Of a stretch of DNA of 8,741 bases, positions 1 to 6,637 are shown piece after piece. The notes beneath the pieces were generated by a model, which was given only the letters and a program-made list of their open reading frames with translations, was not told where the DNA came from and ran no database searches. The position numbers and the translations under genes are program-made. Source of the DNA: an uncultured Eubacteriales bacterium (GTDB lineage: Bacteria > Bacillota > Clostridia > Oscillospirales > Oscillospiraceae). The stretch's first letter is position 1. Each line of letters starts with the position of its first letter. The stretch is from the NCBI GenBank assembly GCA_900556935.1, contig USQL01000089.1, positions 1 to 8,741 of the forward strand. The letters run 5' to 3'.

Positions 1-53
1 GGTAACACCATGGCCGGACGTATATAAAAATCAATAAAAAAGGAAACATTCAG
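1..53 (+). other. Upstream leader of the GH3 gene, possible tail of a preceding gene
   Basis: This stretch precedes the GTG start of the GH3 gene. Two forward frames are open from the window edge and stop at TAA 25-27 (tail reading GNTMAGRI) and TAA 35-37, so a preceding gene could end here, but eight to eleven residues are too few to recognise. The A-rich stretch from 26 to 44 leads into AGGA (41-44), nine bases before the start codon, which is the likely ribosome binding site. No convincing -35/-10 pair fits in the visible bases. Confidence 0.3.
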
Positions 54-2978
54 GTGAAGAAACATCAAAAATGGCTTGGTCTGACCGCTGTTGGAGCAAT
101 TCTCCTGAGCATGGCAGTGAGCCTGAGCAGCTCTGCGTTCTATTATTCCGGCTATGTGAATGCGGCATTGGGACTGACCGGAGAAAAAATTGCGGTGGAG
201 GGGGATACCAATTATTACCCCAGCGCCTATGGAGAAATGAATGCGGAGAATGCTCAGCGCCTGATTGCAGATGAAAAGGCACATTCCATTGCAGCCATGC
301 ACGAGGGCACGGTGATGCTTCGCAATGAAAACGGAGCGCTGCCGCTGAGTGCCAATGAACGGAGAATTACGGTGTTCGGCAACAATGCAGCCGACCCGGT
401 ATATCGAGCCAATGCCGGAAACGCTTCCTTTGATGCCTCCTGTGGCGGCACGTTCTACGAAGCATTGGAGGCGCAGGGCTTCCAAATCAACCCCACCATC
501 CGGGCATCTTATGAATCCAGCGGCGTTCGCCGGGTGTCCGTGGCAAGCCGGGGCAATTCCTCCATCGGTGAAGTCCCGGTGGAATTTTATTCGGATGCCA
601 TGAAGCAGAGCTTTGCAGAGGATTATCAGGATGCGGCACTGGTGCTGCTCACCCGCTTTGCGGGCGAGGGCGTGGATTTGGACACCTGTGACGCAGAGGG
701 GGTTCCCATGCTTTCCCTGCACAAAAGCGAAGCAGACCTGCTGCGCATGGTAAAGGACAGCGGGAAATTCAATAAGATTATCGTCCTGGTCAACAGCCCC
801 TTTGCCATGGACATTCAGTGGATTGAAAATCCCGAATACGGCGTGGATGCCTGCCTGGTGTTTGGCGCTACGGGCAACTATGGCTTCATCGGGCTGGCGG
901 ACATTCTCACTGGGAAAGCCGATGTCACCGGTCATCTGGCAGACACCTGGGCAGCATCCTCTCTGTCCAGCGCAGCAATGCAGAATTTTGGCGACTACCA
1001 GTTTACGAACCTGAATAAGCTCTATGCAGACCGGTATCTGGTGTATGCCGAGGACATTTACGTTGGCTACAAGTATTACGAAACCCGCTATCAGGACGAG
1101 GTGCTGGGCATCAACAATGCCACCGGAAGCGCCGGTGCATTTATGGGCAGCACCTGGTCTTACGCAGACGAGATGGCCTATCCCTTCGGCTATGGCCTGA
1201 GTTATGCTGATTTTACCCAGGAAGTTCAGGACATTCAGTGGAACCAGCAGGAGCATACCATTACCGCCAGCGTGAAGGTTACCAACAACGGCGGCTTCTC
1301 CGGTGCTTCCAAGAGCCTGGTGCAGCTTTATGCCCAGGCTCCCTATGAAACCGGAATGGTGCAAAAGCCGGCGGTACAGCTGATTGGCTTCCAGAAGACA
1401 GGGGAGCTGTCCACCGGGGAAAGCGAAATTGTGACCGTTACCGTTTCCGACTATTTCCTGGCGAGCTACGATGAAAATGCGGTCAACGGGGCGGACGAAA
1501 CAAAGCAGGGCAGCTACATCCTGGACAAGGGCGACTATTATTTCGCCATTGGTTCCAGCTGCCATGATGCCCTGAATAACATCCTCGCCGTCCGCGGCAT
1601 CAGCGGCATGGTGGATGAAAAGGGAGCGACGGCAGCAGGGGACAGCGCCAAGGCGGTCTGCGTGAATCTGGCAGCCGATGACAACACCACCTGGGCGGTC
1701 AATCCCATCACCGGTGCAGTGGTGTCCAACCAGCTGCAGGACGCTGACCTGAACGAATACTTGCCGGATTCCGTTACCTATATGACCCGGGACGACTGGG
1801 AAACCTTCCCCAAGACGGTGGTGGATTTGACTGCAACCGACGAAATGGCAGCTCTGATGACCGGAGCAACCTATGAAAAGCCCGGTGACGCACCCGATCC
1901 GACCAGCGTACCCTTCAAGCAGGATGCGGGCTTAAAGCTGGTGGATATGGAGGATGTTCCCTATGGCGATGACCGGTGGGAAGCCTTTGTGCAGCAGCTG
2001 TCCATCAGCGAACTGGGCACAGTCTGCGGTGACAACCGTGGCGTGGTGGCAATTCCGACAGTGGGAAAGCCCGCCAACGCTTCCACCAACGGCCCCAGCG
2101 GCATTCAGGGAAATTATGTTGCGGGCAACGGAAAGAGCTGTACTCTGTATGTGGATGAGCCTACCCAGGCGGCAACCTTCAACTTGGAGCTGACGGCACA
2201 GCGTGGCAGCTTTATGGCAGAGGATGCCATGTATGCAGGTGTGACCATGGTGTTTGGCCCCGGCGCAAACATTCACCGCACTGCTTACCTGGGAAGAAAC
2301 AGCGAGTATTTCTCTGAGGATGGCCTGCTGAGCTACCAGATGAGCCGTGCCAACGCTGCCCCCATGACCGAAAAGGGCATCATCACCGGCTTTAAGCACT
2401 ACTGCCTCAATGACCAGGAGGTAAACCGCCACGGTGTTGCCACCTTTGCAACGGAGCAGACCTGTCGGGAAATTTATTTCAAGGCATTTGAGGGTGCTCT
2501 GTCCGACGGCGGCGGCCTGGGCGTGATGACCAGCTATAACCGCATTGGCATGACGGCTTCTCCTGCCCACAGCGGCGCACAGATTGCCATTCTGCGGGAT
2601 GAATGGGGCTTTAAGGGAATCAATATCACCGACAGCTCCAAGGATGCAGCCAGCTATGTGCTGACCGCAGAATGTATCACCGGCGGCACGGATCAGTTCC
2701 TGTCCGATACCGGAAGAACCAGCGCGCTGTCGAATCTGGTAATCAAGGGCAAGGATGGAAACATCCTCCGGTGGATGCAAAATGCCAATGAGCATTTTTA
2801 CTATGCACTCAGCCGTTCCGTGGCAATCAATGGACTGTCCCAGGAAACGGTGGTGAAGGAAACGGTTTATTGGTGGCAGCCGTCGCTGATTGCCCTTTGT
2901 GTCTGCATCGGTCTGATGACAGTCGGTGCGGCGGCAATGTTTGTAAAGCACGGGTATTTTAAGAAAGGGGAGAAGTAA
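54..2978 (+). CDS. Circularly permuted, doubly membrane-anchored glycoside hydrolase family 3 protein
   Basis: Putative extracellular beta-glycosidase (beta-glucosidase-like) of 974 aa. The domains run opposite to canonical GH3. An N-terminal membrane segment (about 8-30) is followed by the alpha/beta sandwich domain that is normally C-terminal (about 75-330, with GEG at 204-206; E205 is the candidate acid/base). Next comes the fibronectin-III-like domain, opened by YPFGYGLSY at 376. The TIM barrel normally at the N-terminus comes last (about 639-900). It has GPGANIHR, GRNSEYFSED, KHYCLNDQE, TSYNRIG and LRDEWGFKGINITD motifs; D860 is the candidate nucleophile. A second membrane helix (about 944-964) and a basic tail end the protein. 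The topology puts the catalytic part outside the cell. Reversed GH3 order is known from Ruminococcus albus and Butyrivibrio fibrisolvens enzymes. The usual DGP substrate-binding motif reads NGP (N679), and the nucleophile is followed by SS rather than W, so specificity is uncertain. The GTG start is chosen because it follows AGGA and begins the basic signal-anchor sequence. It is the first gene of a cassette, 1 bp before the next. Confidence 0.9.
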   Translation: MKKHQKWLGLTAVGAILLSMAVSLSSSAFYYSGYVNAALGLTGEKIAVEGDTNYYPSAYGEMNAENAQRLIADEKAHSIAAMHEGTVMLRNENGALPLSANERRITVFGNNAADPVYRANAGNASFDASCGGTFYEALEAQGFQINPTIRASYESSGVRRVSVASRGNSSIGEVPVEFYSDAMKQSFAEDYQDAALVLLTRFAGEGVDLDTCDAEGVPMLSLHKSEADLLRMVKDSGKFNKIIVLVNSPFAMDIQWIENPEYGVDACLVFGATGNYGFIGLADILTGKADVTGHLADTWAASSLSSAAMQNFGDYQFTNLNKLYADRYLVYAEDIYVGYKYYETRYQDEVLGINNATGSAGAFMGSTWSYADEMAYPFGYGLSYADFTQEVQDIQWNQQEHTITASVKVTNNGGFSGASKSLVQLYAQAPYETGMVQKPAVQLIGFQKTGELSTGESEIVTVTVSDYFLASYDENAVNGADETKQGSYILDKGDYYFAIGSSCHDALNNILAVRGISGMVDEKGATAAGDSAKAVCVNLAADDNTTWAVNPITGAVVSNQLQDADLNEYLPDSVTYMTRDDWETFPKTVVDLTATDEMAALMTGATYEKPGDAPDPTSVPFKQDAGLKLVDMEDVPYGDDRWEAFVQQLSISELGTVCGDNRGVVAIPTVGKPANASTNGPSGIQGNYVAGNGKSCTLYVDEPTQAATFNLELTAQRGSFMAEDAMYAGVTMVFGPGANIHRTAYLGRNSEYFSEDGLLSYQMSRANAAPMTEKGIITGFKHYCLNDQEVNRHGVATFATEQTCREIYFKAFEGALSDGGGLGVMTSYNRIGMTASPAHSGAQIAILRDEWGFKGINITDSSKDAASYVLTAECITGGTDQFLSDTGRTSALSNLVIKGKDGNILRWMQNANEHFYYALSRSVAINGLSQETVVKETVYWWQPSLIALCVCIGLMTVGAAAMFVKHGYFKKGEK

Positions 2979-2979
2979 C

Positions 2980-3357
2980 ATGAAAAAATGCAGCAGCGGA
3001 AAAAGAATCACCTTGATTGCCGGGGCAGTCGCACTGATTGGAAGCATCCTGTATATCGTGTTGGATGGATCGGACAGAACCTTTCACATGGCGGGCTTCC
3101 TATTAGGCATTGCCGGGGCTGTTTGCACCTTGCTCCCCGTTTTGACCCACTGTAAGGCTGCACCCCTGGTACCGACGGCATTTTATGCGGCTGCCTTTGG
3201 CCTGGTGCTGCGGGTGGCGGTTCCCAGCCTGAGCGATGTGTGGAACCATGTGAATTTTATCGGCGGCAATGCGGCATTGGGCATGACCTTTGCGGGAGTG
3301 TATTTTGTATGCGCCATTCTGGGATGTGTCTCTTGCTTCCTGGGAATGGGAGAATAA
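2980..3357 (+). CDS. Small four-helix integral membrane protein of unknown function
   Basis: A 125-aa protein I cannot assign to a named family. It is very hydrophobic, with four likely transmembrane helices at about 10-28, 36-56, 62-82 and 97-121, and a basic N-terminus (KKCSSGKR) that suggests an inside start. Helices 3 and 4 are joined by a short polar turn with an SDVWN...NFIGGN stretch. There is no signal peptide, enzyme motif or nucleotide-binding motif. The ATG lies one base after the stop of the GH3 gene, with a purine-rich AAGGGGAGAAG ribosome binding region inside the upstream gene's end, so translation is probably coupled. The next gene starts 3 bp after its stop. This spacing implies one transcript and a role linked to the anchored GH3 enzyme, for example as a membrane partner or chaperone. 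That role is an inference from context only. Confidence 0.8.
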   Translation: MKKCSSGKRITLIAGAVALIGSILYIVLDGSDRTFHMAGFLLGIAGAVCTLLPVLTHCKAAPLVPTAFYAAAFGLVLRVAVPSLSDVWNHVNFIGGNAALGMTFAGVYFVCAILGCVSCFLGMGE

Positions 3358-3360
3358 ACC

Positions 3361-4392
3361 ATGAAATATGTTCAAAAAGCACTTTGTGCCGCTGTTGCAG
3401 CGCTGCTGCTGGCGGCAATGGTGCTGCCGGTATCTGCTGCGGAACAGAGCATCCAAACGGGAGATGTGGTCTGCTTCGGTGAGGCGGATGAAGGCTGCGG
3501 CTTCGACGGAAAATGGCTGGTGCTGGACAGCCAGCACACCAATGACGGGCAGCCCGGTATGTATCTGGTGTCGCTGAACCTGATTGGTGACGAGCAGGGA
3601 GAGAGCATCCTGTTCCGTGACATCGGGGATGTGAGCGTGTCCTTCTCCAATCGGGGTGAGGATTTTGCGGCAGAGCATCCCGGCTCCACGGATTATCAGG
3701 GCAGCAACATTCAGGCATGGTGCGAGACGTTCGCCCAGACCCATCTGAGCCAGGCGGAATATGGGGCGCTGCTGCCCACCCATAAATCGGACGAGGCGGC
3801 AACCATCCCGGGATTGGGCATCCCCCTGCCGGGCGCAGCCAACGGCACGGTGGATTTTTCGCCGGTTACGGACATTCTGGACGGCGACAAGCTATTCCTG
3901 CTGTCGGCGGAGGAAGTGACAAACCCTGCCTATGGCTTTACGGACGGCAGTGCCCGCATTGCCCAGTTCAAGGGAACGCCCCAGGGCTATTGGCTCCGCT
4001 CCCCCCATATCCCCACCTTCCCGTTGGATGTGGGCTTCGTGTTCAGCTTTGGCGCGGTGATGGATTTTCCGGTGAATGCAAACTTCATGTTTGACATGGG
4101 GCATTATGCCCGCCCGGCCTGCAATTTGGACAGCGAGAAAATTGCGGCGGCAGAGGTGCTGGCAGTCAACGGTGAAAAGACAATCTGGCGGCTCAGCTTC
4201 CGGGACGGGGAGCCAAATGAACGGCAGTATGACACCACTCTGCCCCAGCGGGTGGAGGCAATGGACTTGGCGAAGATGCTGAAAACGGCGCTGGCTGTTG
4301 CGGCGTGTGTGCTGGTTGTATTGGTGGTTCTGGTTGTTCTGCTGGTGCGGGCAATCCTCCGAAAGCGCAGGAAAAAGAAAGCAAAGCAGTAA
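3361..4392 (+). CDS. Secreted, C-terminally anchored DUF6273-like surface protein
   Basis: A 343-aa surface protein. It has a classic signal peptide (basic start, hydrophobic core 7-22, cleavage likely near VSAA at 24-27), an extracellular domain, one transmembrane helix (about 310-329, Val/Leu-rich) and a strongly basic cytoplasmic tail (RKRRKKKAK). The extracellular part follows the pattern of DUF6273-type domains: WLVLD near 52, GSNIQAWCETF near 114, DKLFLLS near 176, YWLRS at 210-214 and ARPACNL near 250. Those domains are found in secreted Firmicutes proteins and are probably ligand- or glycan-binding folds, but no catalytic role is established. I base the family call on motif order, not on a search. 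The gene starts 3 bp after the four-helix membrane protein with GGGAGA upstream, and it closes the cassette before a strong terminator. A role in presenting or binding substrate for the GH3 enzyme is possible but unproven. Confidence 0.78.
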   Translation: MKYVQKALCAAVAALLLAAMVLPVSAAEQSIQTGDVVCFGEADEGCGFDGKWLVLDSQHTNDGQPGMYLVSLNLIGDEQGESILFRDIGDVSVSFSNRGEDFAAEHPGSTDYQGSNIQAWCETFAQTHLSQAEYGALLPTHKSDEAATIPGLGIPLPGAANGTVDFSPVTDILDGDKLFLLSAEEVTNPAYGFTDGSARIAQFKGTPQGYWLRSPHIPTFPLDVGFVFSFGAVMDFPVNANFMFDMGHYARPACNLDSEKIAAAEVLAVNGEKTIWRLSFRDGEPNERQYDTTLPQRVEAMDLAKMLKTALAVAACVLVVLVVLVVLLVRAILRKRRKKKAKQ

Positions 4393-4399
4393 AAAATAC

Positions 4400-4435
4400 A
4401 TCCGGGTCATCCCTTGAAATTGGGATGACCCGGAT
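4400..4435. terminator. Strong bidirectional Rho-independent terminator
   Basis: A perfect 14-bp stem pairs 4400-4413 (ATCCGGGTCATCCC) with 4422-4435, around an 8-base loop. On the + strand ATTTTGTGTT follows. On the - strand the stem is followed by GTATTTTTTAC, from the A-run at 4391-4396. It starts 8 bases after the stop of the DUF6273-like gene, so it ends the GH3 cassette. It can also stop transcripts coming from the convergent FliB-like gene. Confidence 0.93.
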
Positions 4436-4488
4436 ATTTTGTGTTGGATGAGCGCATACCCCTAGAGCGTACACGCTAAAAGTTAGCA

Positions 4489-4553
4489 CCCCTTGGCTTC
4501 CCCCGGGGGGAAGCTGTCAGACGGCACTTCGGAACCGGCTGACTGATGAGGGG
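4489..4553 (-). repeat. Structured interspersed repeat, copy 1 (65 bp)
   Basis: This copy is the reverse orientation of the element at 4650-4732. A closing stem CCCCT/AGGGG (4489-4493 with 4549-4553) encloses two hairpins: GCTTCCCCC/GGGGGAAGC (within 4496-4514) and GTCAG/CTGAC (4516-4520 with 4539-4543). The middle hairpin holds the 16-base core CGGCACTTCGGAACCG (4522-4537). Folded, it would be a three-way junction. From general familiarity, repeats with this CTTGGCTTCCCC...GATGAGGGG pattern are scattered in gut Clostridia genomes; I could not confirm this here. It contains no supported gene. Confidence 0.8.
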
Positions 4554-4649
4554 CGGCGAACGGTTGGTCAAGAAATGCAGCTGGATGAGTGGCATATGTT
4601 TCAGTTTTCATCATTCAGCGGGGAAATCCAAAACTTTTAGGTATCGCTG
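4554..4649. other. 96-bp spacer between the inverted repeat copies
   Basis: This spacer lies between the two facing repeat copies. Reading frames on both strands are short and no ribosome binding site accompanies any start codon. I see no promoter, tRNA or terminator in it. It would form the loop if the two repeats paired with each other. Confidence 0.5.
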
Positions 4650-4732
4650 CCCCTCATCAGTCATGGTAAATAATCGGTTCCGAAGTGCCGATTATTTACC
4701 ATGCCAGCTTCCCCTCGGGGGAAGCCAAGAGG
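4650..4732 (+). repeat. Structured interspersed repeat, copy 2 (83 bp)
   Basis: Second copy of the repeat, inverted relative to 4489-4553. Both copies have CCCCTCATCAGTC at one end and CAGCTTCCCC...GGGGGAAGCCAAG at the other. The end hairpin pairs 4707-4714 with 4718-4725. The middle hairpin has a perfect 15-bp stem (4663-4677 with 4688-4702) around the loop 4678-4687. Its 16-base core (4675-4690) is the exact reverse complement of 4522-4537 in copy 1. The outer stem arms are AT-rich here and differ from copy 1, yet remain self-complementary. Confidence 0.82.
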
Positions 4733-4805
4733 CGCGCCGCCATTGGAAATTTATAAATTTTTAGCCAGGATTGTCTACTACAGTCCGAATGGGGCGCTGG
4801 CTTCA
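4733..4805. other. Non-coding tail region downstream of the FliB-like gene
   Basis: A perfect 14-base AT palindrome (AAATTTATAAATTT, 4747-4760) is followed by a weak hairpin (4768-4774 with 4780-4786, one G-T pair) inside an AGCCAG/CTGGCT pair (4763-4768 and 4797-4802). These lie just past the stop of the minus-strand FliB-like gene. No T-tract follows the hairpin in that direction, so I do not call it a terminator. Confidence 0.45.
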
Positions 4806-5810
4806 TTATGGGCGCTCTTTCCGCTGCTTCAGCATCTTCATCAGCCTTGCGTCCGCAAAACAGCGTTCCTCCCAGGCGGCATCCAGGAGCGCATCCACGT
4901 TGTCTGCATCGTTTTCAATCTCCTTGGAGTACAGCTGGGCATTTTCAATATAGTCTCCCGGCAGGCTTCCCACCAGCAAACAGGAAATCACGATAAACTT
5001 TGCCCTCCCACGCAGGTCGTCATCGCTGATGGCTTGCAGCCAATAGCGCTCCACCAGATACCGGGCAAAGGCACCGGTCTGGGGCGGCAGGGACTGGACG
5101 GTATGCTGCCTCAGCAGCGCTGCCCAGCGGGGCGTGAGGATTTCCAGGTGTTCAAAGAAGGAGAAAAACTCCTCGGTTTCCTGCATATCGGGCATCATTT
5201 CCCCGGTTAGGAGGGCGGCGGAAACGTCCATCTCCGGTGCGCCCCCGCCATCCAGCGCCGCCTGGGTCTGGGCACTGTAAAACAGCAGCAGAATCAGCGC
5301 CATAGAGGTCGGGTAGTCATCCAGCAAGGTCAGCACCCAACTGCGGCTGGCTTTGAGCACCTCCATGGTGCGCTTGTCGTACTCCGGCTTCTCGCCGCCG
5401 GGGGTCTGGAAGGTCACGGTTGGTTCCGGCGGTGCGGTGAGAATCAGCCGTGCCGCCTCCGGGCAGCTCAGCTCCAAGCCCAGCTCCAAAAAGTCCCCAT
5501 AGTCGTGGCGCAGCCGGGGGAACGCCCGGCACACCTGACACAGCCAGTCCTCTCCCAGCTCTGCCTGGATGCGGCACAGGCCATCGGTGCGCCACATGGG
5601 GCAGCGCCCCTGCTGCGCCATCATCTGGGTGCCGTATTCCGTCTGCTTCATGTTCTGCCGCAGCGCCTCTCCCAGTTCACCGGGCAGACTGCAATAGCGG
5701 GCAGCGGACACCTCGTCCACGTCCACATCCCATTCCTTGCAGCAGCTGTCCGGGCATTGGGATGCCAGGCAGCGGAAGGAATCATAATAGCTTGGTTTTG
5801 TTACTTCCAT
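4806..5810 (-). CDS. fliB-like: FliB-like cysteine-rich protein, putative lysine N-methylase
   Basis: A 334-aa protein resembling the FliB family (flagellin lysine N-methylase), which methylates lysines on surface flagellin in other bacteria and has been linked to an iron-sulfur cluster. The N-terminal half carries the family signature: PSYYDSFRC, then C14, C19, C23 and C24 (CxxxxCxxxCC), CPMW (C70), LCRI (C79), WLCQVCRAFPR (C91, C94) and LSCPEAARLI (C116). The C-terminal half is helical and less distinctive. I choose the ATG at 5810 because AGGAG sits six bases upstream, and an upstream in-frame ATG at 5855 lacks such a site. The gene lies 57 bp downstream of the DivIVA-like gene on the same strand and probably shares its promoter. 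No flagellin or flagellar gene is in view, so the substrate may be another surface protein. The symbol denotes family resemblance only. Confidence 0.75.
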   Translation of the reverse strand: MEVTKPSYYDSFRCLASQCPDSCCKEWDVDVDEVSAARYCSLPGELGEALRQNMKQTEYGTQMMAQQGRCPMWRTDGLCRIQAELGEDWLCQVCRAFPRLRHDYGDFLELGLELSCPEAARLILTAPPEPTVTFQTPGGEKPEYDKRTMEVLKASRSWVLTLLDDYPTSMALILLLFYSAQTQAALDGGGAPEMDVSAALLTGEMMPDMQETEEFFSFFEHLEILTPRWAALLRQHTVQSLPPQTGAFARYLVERYWLQAISDDDLRGRAKFIVISCLLVGSLPGDYIENAQLYSKEIENDADNVDALLDAAWEERCFADARLMKMLKQRKERP

Positions 5811-5822
5811 AAAAAGCTCCTG
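5811..5822 (-). promoter_or_regulatory. Ribosome binding site fixing the FliB-like start
   Basis: On the minus strand AGGAG (complement of 5817-5821) lies six bases before the ATG at 5810. This supports the 334-aa form over a longer one beginning at 5855. Confidence 0.75.
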
Positions 5823-5867
5823 AAAACAGTGACCCATCCCGGGAGAGCCGGTCACGGGAGTATTTTC

Positions 5868-6497
5868 TTACGCCTCGTCTGCCGCGTGCAGCACGGCATC
5901 AGCCGCTTCCCGCACATCATGGCGGGCAGAACTCACCACATCCTGCAACTGGGAGAACAGCTCGGCCAGCTGGGCGGACACGGTATCAATCTGGTCGGCA
6001 GAGAGCTCCACCTGACCGGCAGCGGCTTCCAGCACCTGGGCGGCCTGCTGGGTCAGCTGAGAAGCCCGCTCCTTGGCGACCCGCTCCACCCGCTCGGCGC
6101 GGCGGTAAGCCTCCAGCTCGGCCTGACCGGACACAGGGGCTTCCGGCTGGGGCTGGCTTTCCATCTTCTGCTCCAATTCCGCAATGCGGGCCTTGAGGCG
6201 CTCGTTTTCTTCCTTGGCTTCCGCATTCTGCTGGGTCAGCGTCTCATTTTTCCCATTCAACGCTTCATTTTGTTCCTTTAGGCTCTCGTTTTCCGTCTGC
6301 GCGGTGCCTAAATCCCGCTCCAGCTGGGAGACGCGGTCTGCATCCAGCGTCTCCTGCTTTCCCCGCAGGTATTCCAGTTCATTGGTCAGCTGCGCCACCT
6401 GGGCAGCGTGTTTGCTGTTGATATATTCCATGTACCGAACCACGTCTTCCCGGTTGAAGCCATTAAAGGAAGCGCGGAACTGATTGGGCTGTTCCAT
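5868..6497 (-). CDS. DivIVA-like coiled-coil protein
   Basis: A 209-aa, highly charged, helical protein. The start (FRASFNGFNREDVVRYMEYI, residues 7-26) resembles the N-terminal lipid-binding region of DivIVA/GpsB-type proteins, which mark curved membrane and septa in Firmicutes. A long coiled coil spans about 30-113. In it Asn70, 77, 84, 91 and 98 occupy one heptad position, and Leu73, 80, 87 and 101 the matching core position. A Pro/Gln-rich break (116-124) separates a second helical block (126-209) rich in Ala, Glu and Gln. There is no membrane helix or enzyme motif. The ATG at 6497 is chosen for its AGGAGG nine bases upstream and its own promoter at 6532-6560; longer readings would run through the promoter. 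It is the first gene of a likely two-gene unit with the FliB-like gene. A role in division-site or envelope scaffolding is inferred from the family. A general coiled-coil protein is the alternative. Confidence 0.72.
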   Translation of the reverse strand: MEQPNQFRASFNGFNREDVVRYMEYINSKHAAQVAQLTNELEYLRGKQETLDADRVSQLERDLGTAQTENESLKEQNEALNGKNETLTQQNAEAKEENERLKARIAELEQKMESQPQPEAPVSGQAELEAYRRAERVERVAKERASQLTQQAAQVLEAAAGQVELSADQIDTVSAQLAELFSQLQDVVSSARHDVREAADAVLHAADEA

Positions 6498-6506
6498 CCT
6501 CAAAAA

Positions 6507-6512
6507 CCTCCT
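6507..6512 (-). promoter_or_regulatory. Ribosome binding site of the DivIVA-like gene
   Basis: The complement reads AGGAGG, nine bases before the ATG at 6497. It decides the start of the 209-aa protein. Confidence 0.8.
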
Positions 6513-6531
6513 GATGCGCCTGTTTTTGTAG

Positions 6532-6560
6532 ATTGTACCACAGTAACCCGAAGAAAACAA
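6532..6560 (-). promoter_or_regulatory. Sigma-A-type promoter for the DivIVA-like/FliB-like unit
   Basis: On the minus strand TTGTTT (-35, complement of 6555-6560) is separated by 17 bases from TACAAT (-10, complement of 6532-6537). The -10 is preceded by TGG, an extended -10 feature that would offset the weak -35. Transcription would begin near 6525, leaving a leader of about 28 bases with AGGAGG. Confidence 0.7.
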
Positions 6561-6577
6561 CTCTTTTTTAATGACGC

Positions 6578-6596
6578 ACACGACGATTGCACGAGT
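6578..6596 (-). promoter_or_regulatory. 19-bp promoter-upstream motif, copy A
   Basis: On the minus strand this reads ACTCGTGCAATCGTCGTGT. It ends 17 bases before the -35 of the minus-strand promoter. It matches copy B (6815-6833) at 17 of 19 positions in inverted orientation. Within it TCGTG occurs twice, 11 bases apart, a spacing like that of direct repeats bound by many response regulators. Function is inferred. Confidence 0.6.
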
Positions 6597-6637
6597 AAAC
6601 AATTTGCAAATGATGATCGGGTGGCGCATATCCCCAC

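Noticed and set aside
1932..3047. 371-codon open frame antisense to the GH3 gene
   Set aside because: It overlaps well-conserved GH3 barrel motifs on the other strand, has no family motifs or ribosome binding site, and is rich in Cys, His and Arg as expected for a shadow frame.
4466..4477. AGCGT-AC-ACGCT inverted repeat as an operator
   Set aside because: It is only five base pairs per arm, downstream of a terminator, with no promoter nearby; it is likely chance.
4487..4616. Possible small minus-strand peptide reading through repeat copy 1
   Set aside because: An ATG-started frame exists, but no ribosome binding site precedes it and the sequence is simply the repeat translated.
4489..4732. 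CRISPR array or transposon from the paired repeats
   Set aside because: There are only two inverted copies, no regular spacers, no transposase gene and no clear target-site duplication.
4763..4802. Possible terminator of the FliB-like gene
   Set aside because: The stem is short with a wobble pair, and no T-run follows in the minus direction. The bidirectional terminator at 4400-4435 is a better candidate.
5505..6281. 258-codon + strand open frame across the FliB-like and DivIVA-like genes
   Set aside because: It spans two real minus-strand genes and the gap between them, and shows no recognisable motif. Its composition matches an antisense shadow of a coiled-coil gene.
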